The notes under the pieces are model-generated. The model ran no database searches and was not told where the DNA came from. It worked only from the letters and a program-made list of their open reading frames with translations. Below are positions 24,819 through 33,399 of a DNA stretch of 64,000 bases, piece after piece (the first letter of the stretch is position 1; the number at the start of each line of letters is the position of its first letter). Both the position numbers and the translations under genes were made by a program. Origin of the DNA: Desulfosporosinus sp. FKB (GTDB lineage Bacteria > Bacillota > Desulfitobacteriia > Desulfitobacteriales > Desulfitobacteriaceae); assembly GCF_002196705.1 (NCBI RefSeq), contig NZ_NADJ01000038.1, positions 186,001 through 250,000 on the forward strand. The letters are read 5' to 3'.

Positions 24819-25787
24819 TTATGAAAGTTTGGTACTCTTAGGTTGCGCGAAGGTTTTCCAGGAGAAAATGAGACCCATTAACATTCCAGTAAAAAGTCCT
24901 CCTAAATGCGCAAAATTATCAATTCCCGGCTGCCAAAAGCCAAAGCCAAGGTTTACCAAAATAACGATCACAAGGTTCATTCCCAGACCGGATTTCCACA
25001 GATACGGTCGTTTGTAAATAAAAAGCAACTGGGCTCCTAAGAGGCCCATAATTGCTCCTGAAGCGCCCGCCGAAAGAGCCGGCGAAAACAGAAAGCTCGC
25101 TAAGGATCCTCCCAGACCGCTTAACATATAAATTGCAAAATACTTTCCATGCCCATAACTCTGTTCCGTCACAGGTCCTAATGCCCATAAAGCATATAAA
25201 TTGAAAGCTAGATGCAGGATGCCAATATGAATAAACATAGATGTCAATAAGCGCCACACTTGACCCGCTTGAATTAGAGAATTAACTTTAGCGCCGAAGG
25301 TGATTAAGACATCAGGATTTGTTGACCCACCTGCTAAAGTCAGAAGTAAAAAAACTATGACATTAACTCCCAGCAGAACATAAGTAAAATAAGGCGTCGA
25401 TAGCTTTGGAGATTGGGGTTCAACATTCAGCGTAATTGGAGTTCCGCTGGCAATTTGCTGTAACATATTGGGAATATCCCGCTTTTTCGTCGGTGGAAAG
25501 GGAAATAGATTCCCCATTTCCAGATCCCAATACCATAATTGGATACCCGGAAAACGATGTTTCTTTAACTGCGCTGAATCAAACCCTGTAGGACAAAAAA
25601 CAATTGCGTCCCAGAGTGGAATATTAAATTCAGATATCTTAACCATTAAATCATCAGGAATCTCATTTAAATATCCAAAGATAAGACCTCGCGGCTGAGA
25701 GTCAGAGACAGCACAAAACCAGTTTCCCGCTAGAGTGCCTACATTCCAGCCTGACTGTTTCAAACTATCAATAATTTTTTCAACCAT
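24819..25787 (-). CDS. Rhomboid-family intramembrane serine protease
   Basis: This 322-aa protein has a soluble N-terminal domain of about 120 residues and a six-helix rhomboid core. The catalytic serine is in GASGAIMG near residue 245 and the catalytic histidine in NFAHLGG near residue 290. Rhomboids cleave helices within membranes; GlpG and YqgP are the nearest known types, and the substrate is unknown. The ATG follows AAGGAG. It starts 15 bp after larC and is probably co-transcribed with it. Confidence 0.93.
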   Translation of the reverse strand: MVEKIIDSLKQSGWNVGTLAGNWFCAVSDSQPRGLIFGYLNEIPDDLMVKISEFNIPLWDAIVFCPTGFDSAQLKKHRFPGIQLWYWDLEMGNLFPFPPTKKRDIPNMLQQIASGTPITLNVEPQSPKLSTPYFTYVLLGVNVIVFLLLTLAGGSTNPDVLITFGAKVNSLIQAGQVWRLLTSMFIHIGILHLAFNLYALWALGPVTEQSYGHGKYFAIYMLSGLGGSLASFLFSPALSAGASGAIMGLLGAQLLFIYKRPYLWKSGLGMNLVIVILVNLGFGFWQPGIDNFAHLGGLFTGMLMGLIFSWKTFAQPKSTKLS

Positions 25788-25802
25788 ACTATCTCCTTAG
25801 GT

Positions 25803-26606
25803 TTATACTTCTCCAATTACCCCTCGAAGCAGACTTGGAATGCCATAATCATTTTTACCTGACCCATAACCCACATTCTGAATAACCATTTCCGGGAAAT
25901 CACTCTGTTGAGCTAAAGCCTTCATAAGAGATGCTCCTGTTGGCGTAATAAGTTCACCCGTAATGCCGGATTCTCTGAATTTAAAGCCCCGCAGCAGCAT
26001 CAGAGTCGCAGGAGCCGGCAGGGGCAGCGTTCCATGAGCACATTGAACAAAGCCTTTTGACCAAGGAAGAGTAGGAACACGAATTTCCTCAATGTCTAAA
26101 AGATCAAGAGCGATGCAGGTCCCAACGATATCGACAAGAGAGTCCACTGCCCCGACTTCATGAAAGTGAACTTTATCAAGAGTTGTCCCATGAACTCTGG
26201 CTTCTGCTTCAGCTAAGACATCAAACACTCGTAAAGCGTTTTTTTGAGAACGTTCGGATAAGGAACCTGACAAGATCATGTTCTGAATATCTGGCAGAAA
26301 CCGATTATGATTATGATTATGATTATGAGTATGATCATGCTTTTGGCTATGATCGTGTTCGTGTTCGTGTTCGTTTTCATGACTATGATCGCTTTCGTGT
26401 TGGAGCTCATTTAGTATTACAACATCGATATCTGTTGCTTGAATGCCTTGAACTTGACGCGAACGGACATCCAGTCGAAATTCGTTCAAACCTATAGAAT
26501 GCAATTGTTCAATAATCTTCTCCGTGTCTGCACCTAAGGCTATTAAAGACCCCAAAGCCATATCTCCGCTAATACCTGCAAATGTATCCCAAAAAAGAAT
26601 TTTCAA
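25803..26606 (-). CDS. larC: Nickel-pincer cofactor protein LarC, N-terminal part only
   Basis: LarC inserts nickel into the pincer nucleotide cofactor made by LarB and LarE. This 267-aa protein starts with the family motif ILFWDTFAGISGDM, has a histidine-rich loop (about residues 72-102) able to bind nickel, and ends at LLRGVIGEV. Full LarC proteins are about 400 aa; the Lactobacillus gene makes LarC1 plus a frameshifted LarC2. Here only the LarC1-like part exists, and the rhomboid gene begins 15 bp later. The TTG start follows GGAG at seven bases. Activity without LarC2 is doubtful unless that part is encoded elsewhere. Confidence 0.85.
   Translation of the reverse strand: MKILFWDTFAGISGDMALGSLIALGADTEKIIEQLHSIGLNEFRLDVRSRQVQGIQATDIDVVILNELQHESDHSHENEHEHEHDHSQKHDHTHNHNHNHNRFLPDIQNMILSGSLSERSQKNALRVFDVLAEAEARVHGTTLDKVHFHEVGAVDSLVDIVGTCIALDLLDIEEIRVPTLPWSKGFVQCAHGTLPLPAPATLMLLRGFKFRESGITGELITPTGASLMKALAQQSDFPEMVIQNVGYGSGKNDYGIPSLLRGVIGEV
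26302..26395. repeat. Short tandem repeats encoding the LarC His-rich loop
   Basis: Degenerate hexamer repeats (TGATTA-like, then TCGTGT-like) encode alternating His-Asn, His-Asp and His-Glu. They lie inside larC and could vary in copy number by slippage in multiples of six without breaking the frame. Confidence 0.8.
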
Positions 26607-26619
26607 ATTGAGGCTCCTC

Positions 26620-27381
26620 TCAATGATTTTTGTTTACTCTGCGAATAATTGTCGACGCTAAAGAAGCCGCCCCAAAACCATTATCAATATTTACAACGCC
26701 TACTCCTGAAGCACAGCTGTTCAGCATGCTGAGTAATGCTGCCAGCCCTTGAAAATGAGCGCCATACCCAACACTTGTCGGCACGGCTATCACCGGCTGC
26801 TCGACTAAACCGCCGACAACGCTCGCTAAAGCACCTTCCATTCCTGCCACAACAATCAAGACATCTGCACTATCCATAGTCTCTCGTTGAGCAAGAAGGC
26901 GATGAAGCCCCGCAACACCAACATCAAAAATTGTTTCTACGTCATGACCCATATAACGAGCTGTAAGCCAAGCCTCCCGGGCTACAGGTAAATCAGCTGT
27001 GCCGGCAGTCATGATAAGAATTTTTCCTGGAATTGTTGGCTCTTCCAAGGGCAGCAACAGGAGGCAGCGTGCCAGGGGATCATACTGAGCACCGGGGAAA
27101 TGATGCAGTATTATATCAGCATGTTCAGGGATAAGCCGAGTTGCCAAGACATTCCGAGATTTAGCGCCTAAATGTTTCAAGATGGAAACAATTTGCTCTG
27201 GTTGCTTCCCTTGGCAAAAAATAACTTCAGATTGTCCTGTCCTTAATGCTCGATGATGATCTAAGCGGGCAAACCCTAAATCCTCAAAGGGCAATTCCTT
27301 CAGTTGGTTTAAAGCCTGCTCTGGGGTACAATTTCCTGCTTTAACGGCTTCAAGGAGAGTTTTAAGGGTTTCCTCATCCAT
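26620..27381 (-). CDS. larB: Nickel-pincer cofactor biosynthesis protein LarB
   Basis: LarB carboxylates and hydrolyses nicotinic acid adenine dinucleotide to start synthesis of the nickel-pincer nucleotide. The 253-aa protein has an N-terminal helical part and a PurE/AIR carboxylase-like domain with TAGTADLPVAREAW near residue 125 and VVAGMEGALASVVGGL near 180. Its start overlaps the larE stop by 8 bp and larC follows 13 bp later, giving a larE-B-C operon. Confidence 0.93.
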   Translation of the reverse strand: MDEETLKTLLEAVKAGNCTPEQALNQLKELPFEDLGFARLDHHRALRTGQSEVIFCQGKQPEQIVSILKHLGAKSRNVLATRLIPEHADIILHHFPGAQYDPLARCLLLLPLEEPTIPGKILIMTAGTADLPVAREAWLTARYMGHDVETIFDVGVAGLHRLLAQRETMDSADVLIVVAGMEGALASVVGGLVEQPVIAVPTSVGYGAHFQGLAALLSMLNSCASGVGVVNIDNGFGAASLASTIIRRVNKNH

Positions 27382-28210
27382 TTAGTCCCCCTCCCTTCTG
27401 GTTATGATTTAAACTGCCCGAACGAAGTCCTTCTAAATCCAGCGTTACAAATTGAAAACCTAACTTTTTAATAGCTTCAGCAATTTCAGTATAATGTTGG
27501 AAAAAAGACGCAAATTCTTGGGTCGGAATCTCAATACGCCCTATGTCTTTATGGGCCCTTACGCGACATTCGTCAAAGCCAAAACTGACCAGAATAGCCT
27601 CAGCCTGAGCAATTCTGGTTAATAATTCAACGGATATGGCATCACCGTAAGGAACTCTTGAAGCAAGACAGGCCATTGATGGCTTGTCCCAAGTCAGTAA
27701 ATTCCGTCGCCGAGATAAAGCTCGGATCTCTTCCTTTGTAAGTCCAACCTCCAGCAAGGGGCTTTTAATCTTTAATTCTTTGAGAGCCTTTCTTCCAGGA
27801 CGATAATCTTGGTCATCGGAAGCATTCGTTCCTTCAATTAAGTTAGAATATCCTAATTGTTTGCTTAGCGACAGGAATGTCTCAAATAATTCTTTTTTAC
27901 AAAAGTAACATCGGTCCGGCGGATTATCTCGAAACGGTTGTAACTCAATAATGTCAATATCAATCACTTCGATGGGGAAGTGATATGTTTGAGCTAACAA
28001 TAGAGCGGAGTTCTGCTCTTCGCTGGAAATCATCGGGCCACGTGCAAAAACTGCTTTACAGTTTTGCCCCAAGGCCTCCTGAGTTATAGCCATGAGATAA
28101 GTAGAATCGACGCCGCCCGAAAAAGCTACAAGGACGCTTTCATAGGATTTTATCAGACTAATAAGCTTGGTTTCTTTGTTTAAAGTTTCTTTGTTGAGTG
28201 TTACTTCCAT
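27374..28210 (-). CDS. larE: Sulfur transferase LarE
   Basis: LarE activates the pyridinium carboxylate with ATP and adds sulfur. The 278-aa protein has a PP-loop (VAFSGGVDST, about 28-37) and three cysteines at 101, 104 (CYFC) and 181 (ACLAS). The Lactobacillus enzyme sacrifices a single cysteine, whereas versions with three such cysteines are reported to use a 4Fe-4S cluster as sulfur carrier; this copy fits the latter. I use the ATG at 28210 after GGGAG; the GTG at 28228 precedes the ribosome site. Confidence 0.92.
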   Translation of the reverse strand: MEVTLNKETLNKETKLISLIKSYESVLVAFSGGVDSTYLMAITQEALGQNCKAVFARGPMISSEEQNSALLLAQTYHFPIEVIDIDIIELQPFRDNPPDRCYFCKKELFETFLSLSKQLGYSNLIEGTNASDDQDYRPGRKALKELKIKSPLLEVGLTKEEIRALSRRRNLLTWDKPSMACLASRVPYGDAISVELLTRIAQAEAILVSFGFDECRVRAHKDIGRIEIPTQEFASFFQHYTEIAEAIKKLGFQFVTLDLEGLRSGSLNHNQKGGGLNG

Positions 28211-28322
28211 GGTTATGCTCCCTTCCACTCTATTCTACCGATCGTTCAAATGACTGTCAAAGAAACTTTGAAGGGAAATCTGCACGTGGTTAAAAGAACG
28301 TTTTAATGAAAATCCTGGTAAA

Positions 28323-28350
28323 AAAGAACAGGGGGTAACCTCCCTGCTCT
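28323..28350 (-). terminator. Terminator of the fixABCX operon
   Basis: A GC-rich stem (AGAACAGGGGG with CCTCCCTGCTCT, two mismatches) is followed on the minus strand by TTTTTTACC. It lies just after the fixX stop. Confidence 0.8.
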
Positions 28351-28374
28351 TGAACCAAAACTATGTTTGAATAT

Positions 28375-28656
28375 TTAACCATTCTTCCAGGAAACCCCAA
28401 AACCGCCTCTCGGATATTTCCAGATTATGTTGCCATAAGGGCAGCCAATGAGACATGTACCGCACTCAAGACATCCTTCATACCCTACAGAAATTCGCTT
28501 CTCCTCTTCGTCCCAATCATAAACATGGGCTGGGCAAAAGCGAGTACAAGGTTTATCTTGACATTGGTTCAGACAAACTTTTGGATCGCTGATTTTAATA
28601 TGATTTAATTTATCAGTATTAAATCGCACTAAATAAAGTTTATCGTCTAATTTCAT
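28375..28656 (-). CDS. fixX: Ferredoxin-like protein FixX
   Basis: The 93-aa protein has cysteines at 28, 32, 37 and 41 and a standard motif at C62-x2-C65-x2-C68-x3-C72, as expected for FixX, the small FeS partner of FixC. The ATG at 28656 follows GGAGGGC and overlaps the fixC stop as ATGA; an in-frame ATG at 28671 lies on the ribosome site. It is the last gene of fixABCX. Confidence 0.92.
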   Translation of the reverse strand: MKLDDKLYLVRFNTDKLNHIKISDPKVCLNQCQDKPCTRFCPAHVYDWDEEEKRISVGYEGCLECGTCLIGCPYGNIIWKYPRGGFGVSWKNG

Positions 28657-29945
28657 AGTAATGCCCTCCATGCCCCATAGATATCTTTAATAATACCACC
28701 TTTTGATCGTTGTTCGAAGAGCATTTGCATTATTTCCTTCTGGCGTTGTTTCTTAGGTGTCCCATCAGCCGTTAAATACATTTTGGCGGCTTTGGAAAAC
28801 ATTTTGGGATAAATCTTTAAAAGATGAGGGTTATTCTCAAAGAATTCACCCATATGACGATAATGGTAAAGGTCTTTTAAAACGAAAGAATCACGCAATC
28901 GAGCTTCATAAACCGCCATTGCTTGATCACTGACATCCCCCGCTTTGATCGCTTGAGCTGCAACTTCGCCGGCAATTTTTCCCGATATCATGGCAAGATT
29001 TGACCCTTCGCGGTTCAGCGAATTCATAAGCATAGCGGTGTCCCCTACTACCATAACTCCCTGACGATGCAGTCTTGGGACTTGAGTATAACCGCCCTCC
29101 GGGATCAGATGAGCAAGGTACTCCTTGGTTTCACCGCCCTGCAGAAGACGCTTAACATAGGGTTTTGCTTTTAGATTTTCCAAAAGATCATTAGGTGTCC
29201 ATTGTTCACGAATCACAGATGCCAAAATTGCTCCAACCCCGATAGATATGGAATCCTTATTCGTATAGATAAATCCCACACCCATCATGCCTGCAGTGGA
29301 ATCTCCGTAGAGTTCGATAGTAGCCCCTTGTCCTTCATCGAGACAAAAACGATCTTCAATCTTTTCTTTGGGCAGGGCAATAACTTCTTTAACAGTGACA
29401 GCTACGGAGGCTGGTTTCAAAGGTTTAGCCAACCCGGTCTTAACAGCAAGAAAGTTATTTACTCCTTCGGCAATAATGACGACTTTTGCTCCCAAATCCC
29501 CTTCAGCTCGACCCGTCCGAACTCCTACAACGTTTCCGTTTTGATATAAAAGATCTTCGACTAATGTTTCTGTAATAATCATAACACCGGCTTTTTCAGC
29601 TTGCTGAGCAAGCCAACGGTCAAATTTAACCCGTAATATCGAATGGGCGTTATAAGGTTCCTTCGCCCAATCCGGATCTCGATACCCCGCCAGTATCGAT
29701 TCATCTCCACTTAACATAGCGAGTCTCTGTTCTATAATGGGGCGTTCTAAGGGTGCCTCTTTCCAAAACTCTGGCACTACCATATCCGTAGCCTTAGTAT
29801 AAAGGATACCACCCATTACATTTTTCGTGCCGGGATAATCCCCGCGTTCAATGACTAATGTTTTCATACCTCCATTAGCAGCACTAATTGCGGCAGATAG
29901 GCCAGCAGGACCACCTCCGACGATAATTACATCAAAGTTTTCCAT
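28653..29945 (-). CDS. fixC: FixC flavoprotein (ETF-quinone oxidoreductase-like)
   Basis: The 430-aa FAD protein starts with VIIVGGGPAGLSAAISAANGG and has the VVGDTAMLMN second FAD motif near residue 300. FixC, with FixX, takes the high-potential electrons of the bifurcating FixAB reaction, probably to quinone. It has no membrane helix. It lies 12 bp after fixB and overlaps fixX. Confidence 0.93.
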   Translation of the reverse strand: MENFDVIIVGGGPAGLSAAISAANGGMKTLVIERGDYPGTKNVMGGILYTKATDMVVPEFWKEAPLERPIIEQRLAMLSGDESILAGYRDPDWAKEPYNAHSILRVKFDRWLAQQAEKAGVMIITETLVEDLLYQNGNVVGVRTGRAEGDLGAKVVIIAEGVNNFLAVKTGLAKPLKPASVAVTVKEVIALPKEKIEDRFCLDEGQGATIELYGDSTAGMMGVGFIYTNKDSISIGVGAILASVIREQWTPNDLLENLKAKPYVKRLLQGGETKEYLAHLIPEGGYTQVPRLHRQGVMVVGDTAMLMNSLNREGSNLAMISGKIAGEVAAQAIKAGDVSDQAMAVYEARLRDSFVLKDLYHYRHMGEFFENNPHLLKIYPKMFSKAAKMYLTADGTPKKQRQKEIMQMLFEQRSKGGIIKDIYGAWRALL

Positions 29946-29957
29946 GGTTGCCCCTCC

Positions 29958-31286
29958 TTAATTAGCCACGCCATGCTGAAGGCGTTTTTTGAATTCTGAA
30001 GTCATTGCAGGCACGATCTGGAATAAATCTCCGACAATTCCGTAGTTTGCAACTTTTAATATGGGAGCTTCGGGATCATTATTGATGGCAATGATAAAAT
30101 CGGATGTTTCCATACCTACCAAATGCTGAATAGCACCAGAAATCCCAATGGCTATATATACTTTAGGACGAACAGTAACGCCTGATTGCCCTACTTGTTG
30201 ATCATGGCTGAGCCAACCCGCTTCCACAGCCCCGCGAGTTCCTGCCAGAGTAGCACCTAAAACTTCTGCCAATTCTTCTGCTAATACTAAATTCCGTTTA
30301 GCAGCAATCCCCAAACCTACCGAAACAATAATTTCAGCTTTATCAAGAAAAGTGCTCCTGGCATCAGCCGCTATAAACTCCAGGACTTTTGTATGAATGT
30401 CACTTTCACTTAAGCCGAATTCTTCCCGAATTAATTCCCCTTCTCGACCTTCTGCTCGCTCAGGCATTTCCATCACTCTCGGACGAACCGTCGCCATTTG
30501 CGGGCGTCTTGCGCGGCAAAGAATTGTCGCCATGATATTTCCTCCGAAAGCGGGCCGGGTTTGCTGCAAGAGTTTTGTCTCCGGATCAATTCCTAATACG
30601 GTACAATCGGCAGTTAAACCGGTTTGCATCTTCGTAGCAACAGCTGGGAACACATCTCGTCCCATTGATGTCGCACCCATTAAAATAATTTCTGGTTGAT
30701 ATTTTCGCACGAGACTCGTAATTGCCTCAGCATAAGGTTCTGTTCGATAGTCTTTGAGAACTTCATGATCTATAACATAGAGTTTTTCAGCGCCATAGGC
30801 AAACGCTTCGGGAATAACATTGTCAACTTGATAACCGGTAATTACGCCGCAAAGTTCAGACCCAAGGGAATCCGCAAGTTTTCGGCCCTCGCCCAATAAC
30901 TCCCAGGATACCGGAGCAACTCTTCCATTGTTATATTCAATGATAACCCAAACCCCGCTCCAAACATCTCCCCCTGCAATCGGAGTCACTTGAGAACGAA
31001 TAGTTTTTTTCTCATTTCCCTGAGCATAATCGCTGACAGATTCAGGTAAAGGCTCCTTCAGATTAAACTTTGAACCGACCTCAGAAGACAGTTCGTCTTT
31101 TGAGTCCTGGGGAATAGCAAGGGATAAAGCATTCGTTGGGCAAACTTTAACACAACTACCCAAGTCTTTGCATTTATTTGGGTCCGGAGTAGCTAAACCG
31201 TCAACTAAATCAATAGCTTCAAGGGAACATTCCATAACGCAGGCTCCGCAGCCAATACACTTTGTCTTATCTACAGCAACTGTCAT
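29958..31286 (-). CDS. fixB: FixB/EtfA with N-terminal ferredoxin domain
   Basis: This 442-aa alpha subunit of an electron-bifurcating flavoprotein fuses a ferredoxin-like domain (about residues 1-60) to EtfA. The C-terminal FAD domain shows SGVTVRPKVYIAIGISGAIQH and DFIIAINNDPEAPI. The first cluster motif is complete (C10, C13, C16, C20). The second has only C39, C45 and C49, with leucine at the usual second cysteine, so it may hold a 3Fe-4S or incomplete cluster. Start and fixA stop overlap as TAATG. It should oxidise NADH and reduce ferredoxin and quinone together with FixA, C and X. Confidence 0.93.
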   Translation of the reverse strand: MTVAVDKTKCIGCGACVMECSLEAIDLVDGLATPDPNKCKDLGSCVKVCPTNALSLAIPQDSKDELSSEVGSKFNLKEPLPESVSDYAQGNEKKTIRSQVTPIAGGDVWSGVWVIIEYNNGRVAPVSWELLGEGRKLADSLGSELCGVITGYQVDNVIPEAFAYGAEKLYVIDHEVLKDYRTEPYAEAITSLVRKYQPEIILMGATSMGRDVFPAVATKMQTGLTADCTVLGIDPETKLLQQTRPAFGGNIMATILCRARRPQMATVRPRVMEMPERAEGREGELIREEFGLSESDIHTKVLEFIAADARSTFLDKAEIIVSVGLGIAAKRNLVLAEELAEVLGATLAGTRGAVEAGWLSHDQQVGQSGVTVRPKVYIAIGISGAIQHLVGMETSDFIIAINNDPEAPILKVANYGIVGDLFQIVPAMTSEFKKRLQHGVAN

Positions 31287-32119
31287 TAACGTTTTCCTCC
31301 CTTCATAAGGGGATTAACCATGATGACGTTTTGTTGGAAAAGCTTTTGAACGACTGAAGCAGCGGTCCCCGCCGGATCGTTTTGCCCATCAATGATCTCT
31401 CCGCCAGAACGTCCTGGGGGGGCAAAAATTCGCGAAACACTCGTAGGAGATCCCTTAAGACCCATTTGAGTTAAATCAAATGATAAAGAGTTTACATTCC
31501 ATAGTTCAGGTTCATAAGCGGCGGCTTTCATCATGTTGGGTAATGTCGCATAGCGTATATCATTCAGTTCTTTTTCGACAGTAATTAAAGCAGGCAGCTG
31601 AGCTTGAACGATTTGCCGGCCACTTTCCGTTTTTCGTTCAACAGTTACGCTCGTGTCTGTCAGTTCCCTAATTCTGATAGCATAGGTCAATTGGGGAAAA
31701 CCGAGGCGTTGGGCGATACCGGGTCCTGTTTGAGCAGTATCGCCATCAATTGCTTCTTTTCCGGCAAACACCAGATCGATAGGTTCCGTCTCATGAATCG
31801 TCTTAAGAGCCGTTGAAATAATATAAGCTGTTGCCAAAGAGTCTGAACCGCCAAAAGCGCGATCACTTAGAAGAATTGCTCGATCAGCACCAAAAGACAT
31901 TGCTTTTTTTAAAGCTTCTTTCGCTTGGGGTGGACCCATACTGACGATAGTAACTTTTCCGCCAACTTTATCCTTCAAACGAATTGCTTCTTCCAGACCA
32001 TGGGCATCGTAGGGATTGATAATTGACGGTACTCCCTCACGCATGAGGGTATTAGTATGGGGATCTATTCGGACTTCTGAGGTATCTGGTACTTGTTTTA
32101 GGCAGACGACAAAGTGCAC
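31286..32119 (-). CDS. fixA: FixA/EtfB, beta subunit of bifurcating ETF
   Basis: The 277-aa EtfB-type protein begins MHFVVCLKQVPDTSEV and has the adenine-nucleotide motif FAGKEAIDGDTAQTGPGIA near residue 120. In FixAB, this subunit carries the bifurcating FAD. The start chosen is GTG at 32119, eight bases after GGGTGG; a GTG at 32131 would overlap the ribosome site. It is the first gene of fixABCX. Confidence 0.93.
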   Translation of the reverse strand: MHFVVCLKQVPDTSEVRIDPHTNTLMREGVPSIINPYDAHGLEEAIRLKDKVGGKVTIVSMGPPQAKEALKKAMSFGADRAILLSDRAFGGSDSLATAYIISTALKTIHETEPIDLVFAGKEAIDGDTAQTGPGIAQRLGFPQLTYAIRIRELTDTSVTVERKTESGRQIVQAQLPALITVEKELNDIRYATLPNMMKAAAYEPELWNVNSLSFDLTQMGLKGSPTSVSRIFAPPGRSGGEIIDGQNDPAGTAASVVQKLFQQNVIMVNPLMKGGKR

Positions 32120-32264
32120 AGCGCATTCCACCCTTATTTTTTAATAATTTTAAATTGATTAGAGTTATAAATTCTTGCACAATTACAGCATATTACAACC
32201 CCCATAAATTATCAAGTTCTGACTTGTTTTCTTAATTAGCCATTAGAATCATGAACAATTGATA

Positions 32265-33182
32265 TTAACTCTGATGTTCCGTAAGATATTTCTCAACTTC
32301 AACGGCAGCAAGAGCTCCGTCTCCGACAGCTGTTGCCACTTGACGTAAAGGTGTATCACGAATATCACCGACTGCGTACACACCTTCAATATTTGTCTGC
32401 AGATATTGATCAGTATATATATACCCTCGTTCATTAGTTTTTATCTCACCGTTTAAAAATTGGTCATTGGGATCGGTCCCGACATAAATAAATACACCAT
32501 CAGCCTGAATTTCTTTCGTTGTTGAATCAAGGACATTACGTAAGCGTACTCCTTCAACATGATCTGAACCAAGAATCTCCTCAACAACGTAATTTAATTC
32601 AAAGCGCATTTTCGAGTTGCCTTTTGCCCGGTCAATGAGGATTTGGGAAGCCCGAAAACCCTCACGCCGATGAATAAGAATAACTTCCTCCGCAAATTTT
32701 GTCAGGTAGGCGCCTTCTTCAAGGGCTGCATCTCCCCCGCCTACAACGATAACCTTTTTGCCTCGAAAAAAGGCACCGTCACAAGTTGCACAATAAGACA
32801 CGCCTCTGCCTCTGAATAGATCTTCCCCCGGAACATTCAACAATCTTGGTTTTGAACCAGCGGCGATAATTACCGACTTTGTTTCAAGAACAGAACTATC
32901 AGTTTGAATTTTTTTAACCGTTTCTTTAAGGTCAAGAGTTTTGACTTCTTCATAAATAAATTCAACGCCGAAGGACAAGGCTTGCTGATGGAATGAATTC
33001 ATCAGCTCATAACCATTAACCCCTTCCGGAAATCCCGGATAGTTTTCAATTTTTTCCGTTGAAGCCGCTTGTCCGCCGGGCATTGCTAATTCAACGATGG
33101 CTGTCTTAAGACCTCCCCGGGAAGCATAAATTCCTGCAGTCAGTCCCGCAGGGCCGGCTCCAACTATTATTACGTCATACAT
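32265..33182 (-). CDS. trxB: Thioredoxin reductase
   Basis: TrxB reduces thioredoxin with NADPH. The 305-aa protein has the FAD motif VGAGPAGLTAGIYAS, redox-active CATC (in SYCATCDGAFF) near residue 135, the VVGGGDAALEEG nucleotide motif and the C-terminal AVGDIRDTPLRQVATAVGDG signature. The ATG at 33182 follows GAGGAG; the longer frame upstream is not supported. No trx gene is adjacent. Confidence 0.96.
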   Translation of the reverse strand: MYDVIIVGAGPAGLTAGIYASRGGLKTAIVELAMPGGQAASTEKIENYPGFPEGVNGYELMNSFHQQALSFGVEFIYEEVKTLDLKETVKKIQTDSSVLETKSVIIAAGSKPRLLNVPGEDLFRGRGVSYCATCDGAFFRGKKVIVVGGGDAALEEGAYLTKFAEEVILIHRREGFRASQILIDRAKGNSKMRFELNYVVEEILGSDHVEGVRLRNVLDSTTKEIQADGVFIYVGTDPNDQFLNGEIKTNERGYIYTDQYLQTNIEGVYAVGDIRDTPLRQVATAVGDGALAAVEVEKYLTEHQS

Positions 33183-33399
33183 TATTAAACAACTCCTCTT
33201 AATGCGCTCTAACATACCCCTCACGGGTATTATATGTTTTAGTATACCATAGCAAGACTAAATTTAGAAAGACTCTAATCACAATTTATAAAAATTTTGG
33301 AAGGGATTTTTATTTCTTGGGAAGAATATATGGAATACTGGTTATAGATCTAAACGATGATGATGGGTTTTAGCCATAGTTTTAAAGGAGGAATCTTTA

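Noticed and set aside
26302-26395. Tandem repeats considered as CRISPR-like
   Set aside because: They are coding hexamers with no spacers. No CRISPR array or cas gene was seen anywhere in the window.
26183-26497. 104-codon antisense frame with Tyr-Asp repeats
   Set aside because: It is the mirror of the His-rich tandem repeats in larC and has no ribosome site.
32140-32205. Possible sigma-54 promoter upstream of fixA
   Set aside because: The minus strand reads TGCTGT-N5-TGCA, which lacks the essential GG of the -24 element.
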